Source of the DNA: Lachnospiraceae bacterium UBA938
Lineage (GTDB): Bacteria; Bacillota; Clostridia; Lachnospirales; Lachnospiraceae
Reading direction: 5' to 3'
NCBI GenBank assembly: GCA_002293475.1
Contig: DBDG01000017.1
Location: forward strand, 1 to 64,000
Length of the DNA: 64,000 nt
Shown here: positions 63,188-64,000 of the stretch, piece by piece
How positions within the stretch are numbered: position 1 is the first letter of the stretch
Layout of the letters: each line of letters starts with the position of its first letter
Program-made: the position numbers and the translations under genes
The notes under the pieces: model-generated
Told to the model about the DNA's origin: nothing
The model's input: only the letters and a program-made list of their open reading frames with translations
The model's database searches: none

Positions 63188-64000
63188 TCAACCCCTTTCT
63201 GCCCACGTTATAATTTGATTTGTTATTTCATCGGCGCCGTTTATAATCTTGATCTTATTTAAGCCGGCTAAAAACACATCATGGCTTACCCCTAATACTT
63301 CCCGGACTGCCTGCGACAAGCCCGCCGGATTATCGATAATTATTCCCACCTTATTCTCTCTGATAAAATCCTCGGCGCCCTTTTCCTGATATAAAAACCC
63401 TTCCATTTTATCCAGCAATAATGGTTTTCTTAAGTAAAGACATTCGTAAAAACTGTTAGCTCCCGGTTTAGTCAGCACGATATCGGATATTTTAAGAATA
63501 TCATTCATGTTTTCGATATACTTAAGGATAATGACATTCTTATGCTCACCCCCGGCTATCATGTTCACAAGACTGAACAGCGCCTCATTGCTGCCACACC
63601 CAAAAATGATCTGCATATCGGCTAATCGGCTGATCGCTTCCTTTAAGTATTCTTTGTAATGGAAGCCTCCGCGCGAACCGCTATTAATCAAGAGGGTTTT
63701 TTTCTGCGGATCCAGCTTCAGTTTCTTGTAGATACCGGCGACTTCATCCTGCGTATATGCTTTCAAGAACTTTTCATGAACCGGATATGCCGTTTCATAA
63801 AGGTATTTTTCCTCAATATTCTTTGCCAGATACTGCTTTACGCTGTTATTGGTATAAAAATAACCGTCAGCGCCTTTGACATCAAAACCCACGGAAATGG
63901 GGACGAAGGGGTCGGTAACGACAATATAGAATCTTGTCTTTTTTTCAAGGCTTAATTCTTTCAGCATCCGTATTACTGCGTAATTAATGGTATGGGAAGT
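63188..64000 (-). CDS. GT28-type glycosyltransferase, 5' end beyond the window
   Basis: The visible 271 codons lack the true start. An ATG at 63967 exists, but the frame stays open to base 64000, reading TSHTINYAVIRMLKEL, which matches the family's THxxxxxAVxRxLK helix. Later segments FYIVVTDPF, DGYFYTNNSV, LLINSGSRGG and KPGANSFYECL resemble MurG/MGDG-synthase-type glycosyltransferases, with the last as the UDP-sugar-binding region. It is the most upstream visible gene of the operon and could glycosylate the product or a carrier lipid. The gene continues to the right. Confidence 0.75.
   Translation of the reverse strand, partial: TSHTINYAVIRMLKELSLEKKTRFYIVVTDPFVPISVGFDVKGADGYFYTNNSVKQYLAKNIEEKYLYETAYPVHEKFLKAYTQDEVAGIYKKLKLDPQKKTLLINSGSRGGFHYKEYLKEAISRLADMQIIFGCGSNEALFSLVNMIAGGEHKNVIILKYIENMNDILKISDIVLTKPGANSFYECLYLRKPLLLDKMEGFLYQEKGAEDFIRENKVGIIIDNPAGLSQAVREVLGVSHDVFLAGLNKIKIINGADEITNQIITWAERG

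Noticed and set aside
1..64000. tRNA, rRNA, riboswitch, insertion sequence or origin of replication
   Set aside because: I looked for cloverleaf-type sequences, transposase motifs, terminal inverted repeats and DnaA-box clusters and saw none that I could support by eye.

Overview
The window reads as chromosome of an anaerobic Gram-positive bacterium of the Clostridia. This is inferred from strong AGGAGG-type ribosome binding sites, lipobox lipoproteins, an RpiR-controlled peptidoglycan-sugar operon, CoA-transferases of the butyrate/4-hydroxybutyrate type and an ABC-2 exporter operon. The genus cannot be read from the sequence. Every gene I accept lies on the minus strand, so transcription runs from high to low coordinates.

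Region by region. (1) 1-4.1 kb is a small defence or toxin-antitoxin island. A zeta-toxin pair and an AbiEi/AbiEii pair sit between three partial copies (599-961, 2018-2228, 3839-4060) of one repeated sequence, itself the relic of a plus-strand gene. (2) 4.1-16.9 kb holds a zinc-ribbon/TM2 membrane protein and then a complete operon for scavenging peptidoglycan amino sugars: RpiR regulator, ABC sugar importer without its ATPase, GNAT, PIG-L deacetylase, MurQ, AnmK, NamZ-like (DUF1343), NagZ and a BadF-type MurNAc/GlcNAc kinase. NamZ and NagZ lack signal peptides, so the design looks like import first, cleave inside. (3) 17.0-25.7 kb carries a lipoprotein, two CoA-transferases of different classes, an XRE regulator, an ABC-2 exporter operon led by a small secreted protein, and a decayed YhcG/DUF1016 gene. 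(4) 25.8-29.6 kb has a DinB-like protein, an iron alcohol dehydrogenase, an unrecognised 377-residue protein and an Asp/Glu racemase-family protein. They may be the tail of the large operon. (5) 29.7 kb to the right edge is a trans-AT PKS/NRPS gene cluster, with short gaps throughout, continuing past base 64000.

The cluster includes an acyl ligase plus ACP, and an NRPS of order C(starter-like)-A-PCP-E whose adenylation pocket reads as the asparagine code. Together these suggest an N-acyl-D-Asn starter, the prodrug scaffold known from colibactin and zwittermicin. A dedicated AsnB would supply asparagine. Two KS modules without cis AT are served by a free-standing acyltransferase, and one A domain reads as glycine. 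The least ordinary parts are: a PP-loop ATPase domain with CxxC motifs inserted inside an A domain; a BtrH-like (C39-fold) domain fused behind an NRPS epimerase, plus a second free-standing copy, with no thioesterase visible; and three megasynthase termini that look like only the C-terminal lobe of a condensation domain.

Limits: family assignments come from reading motifs by eye. No search, alignment or structure prediction was run.
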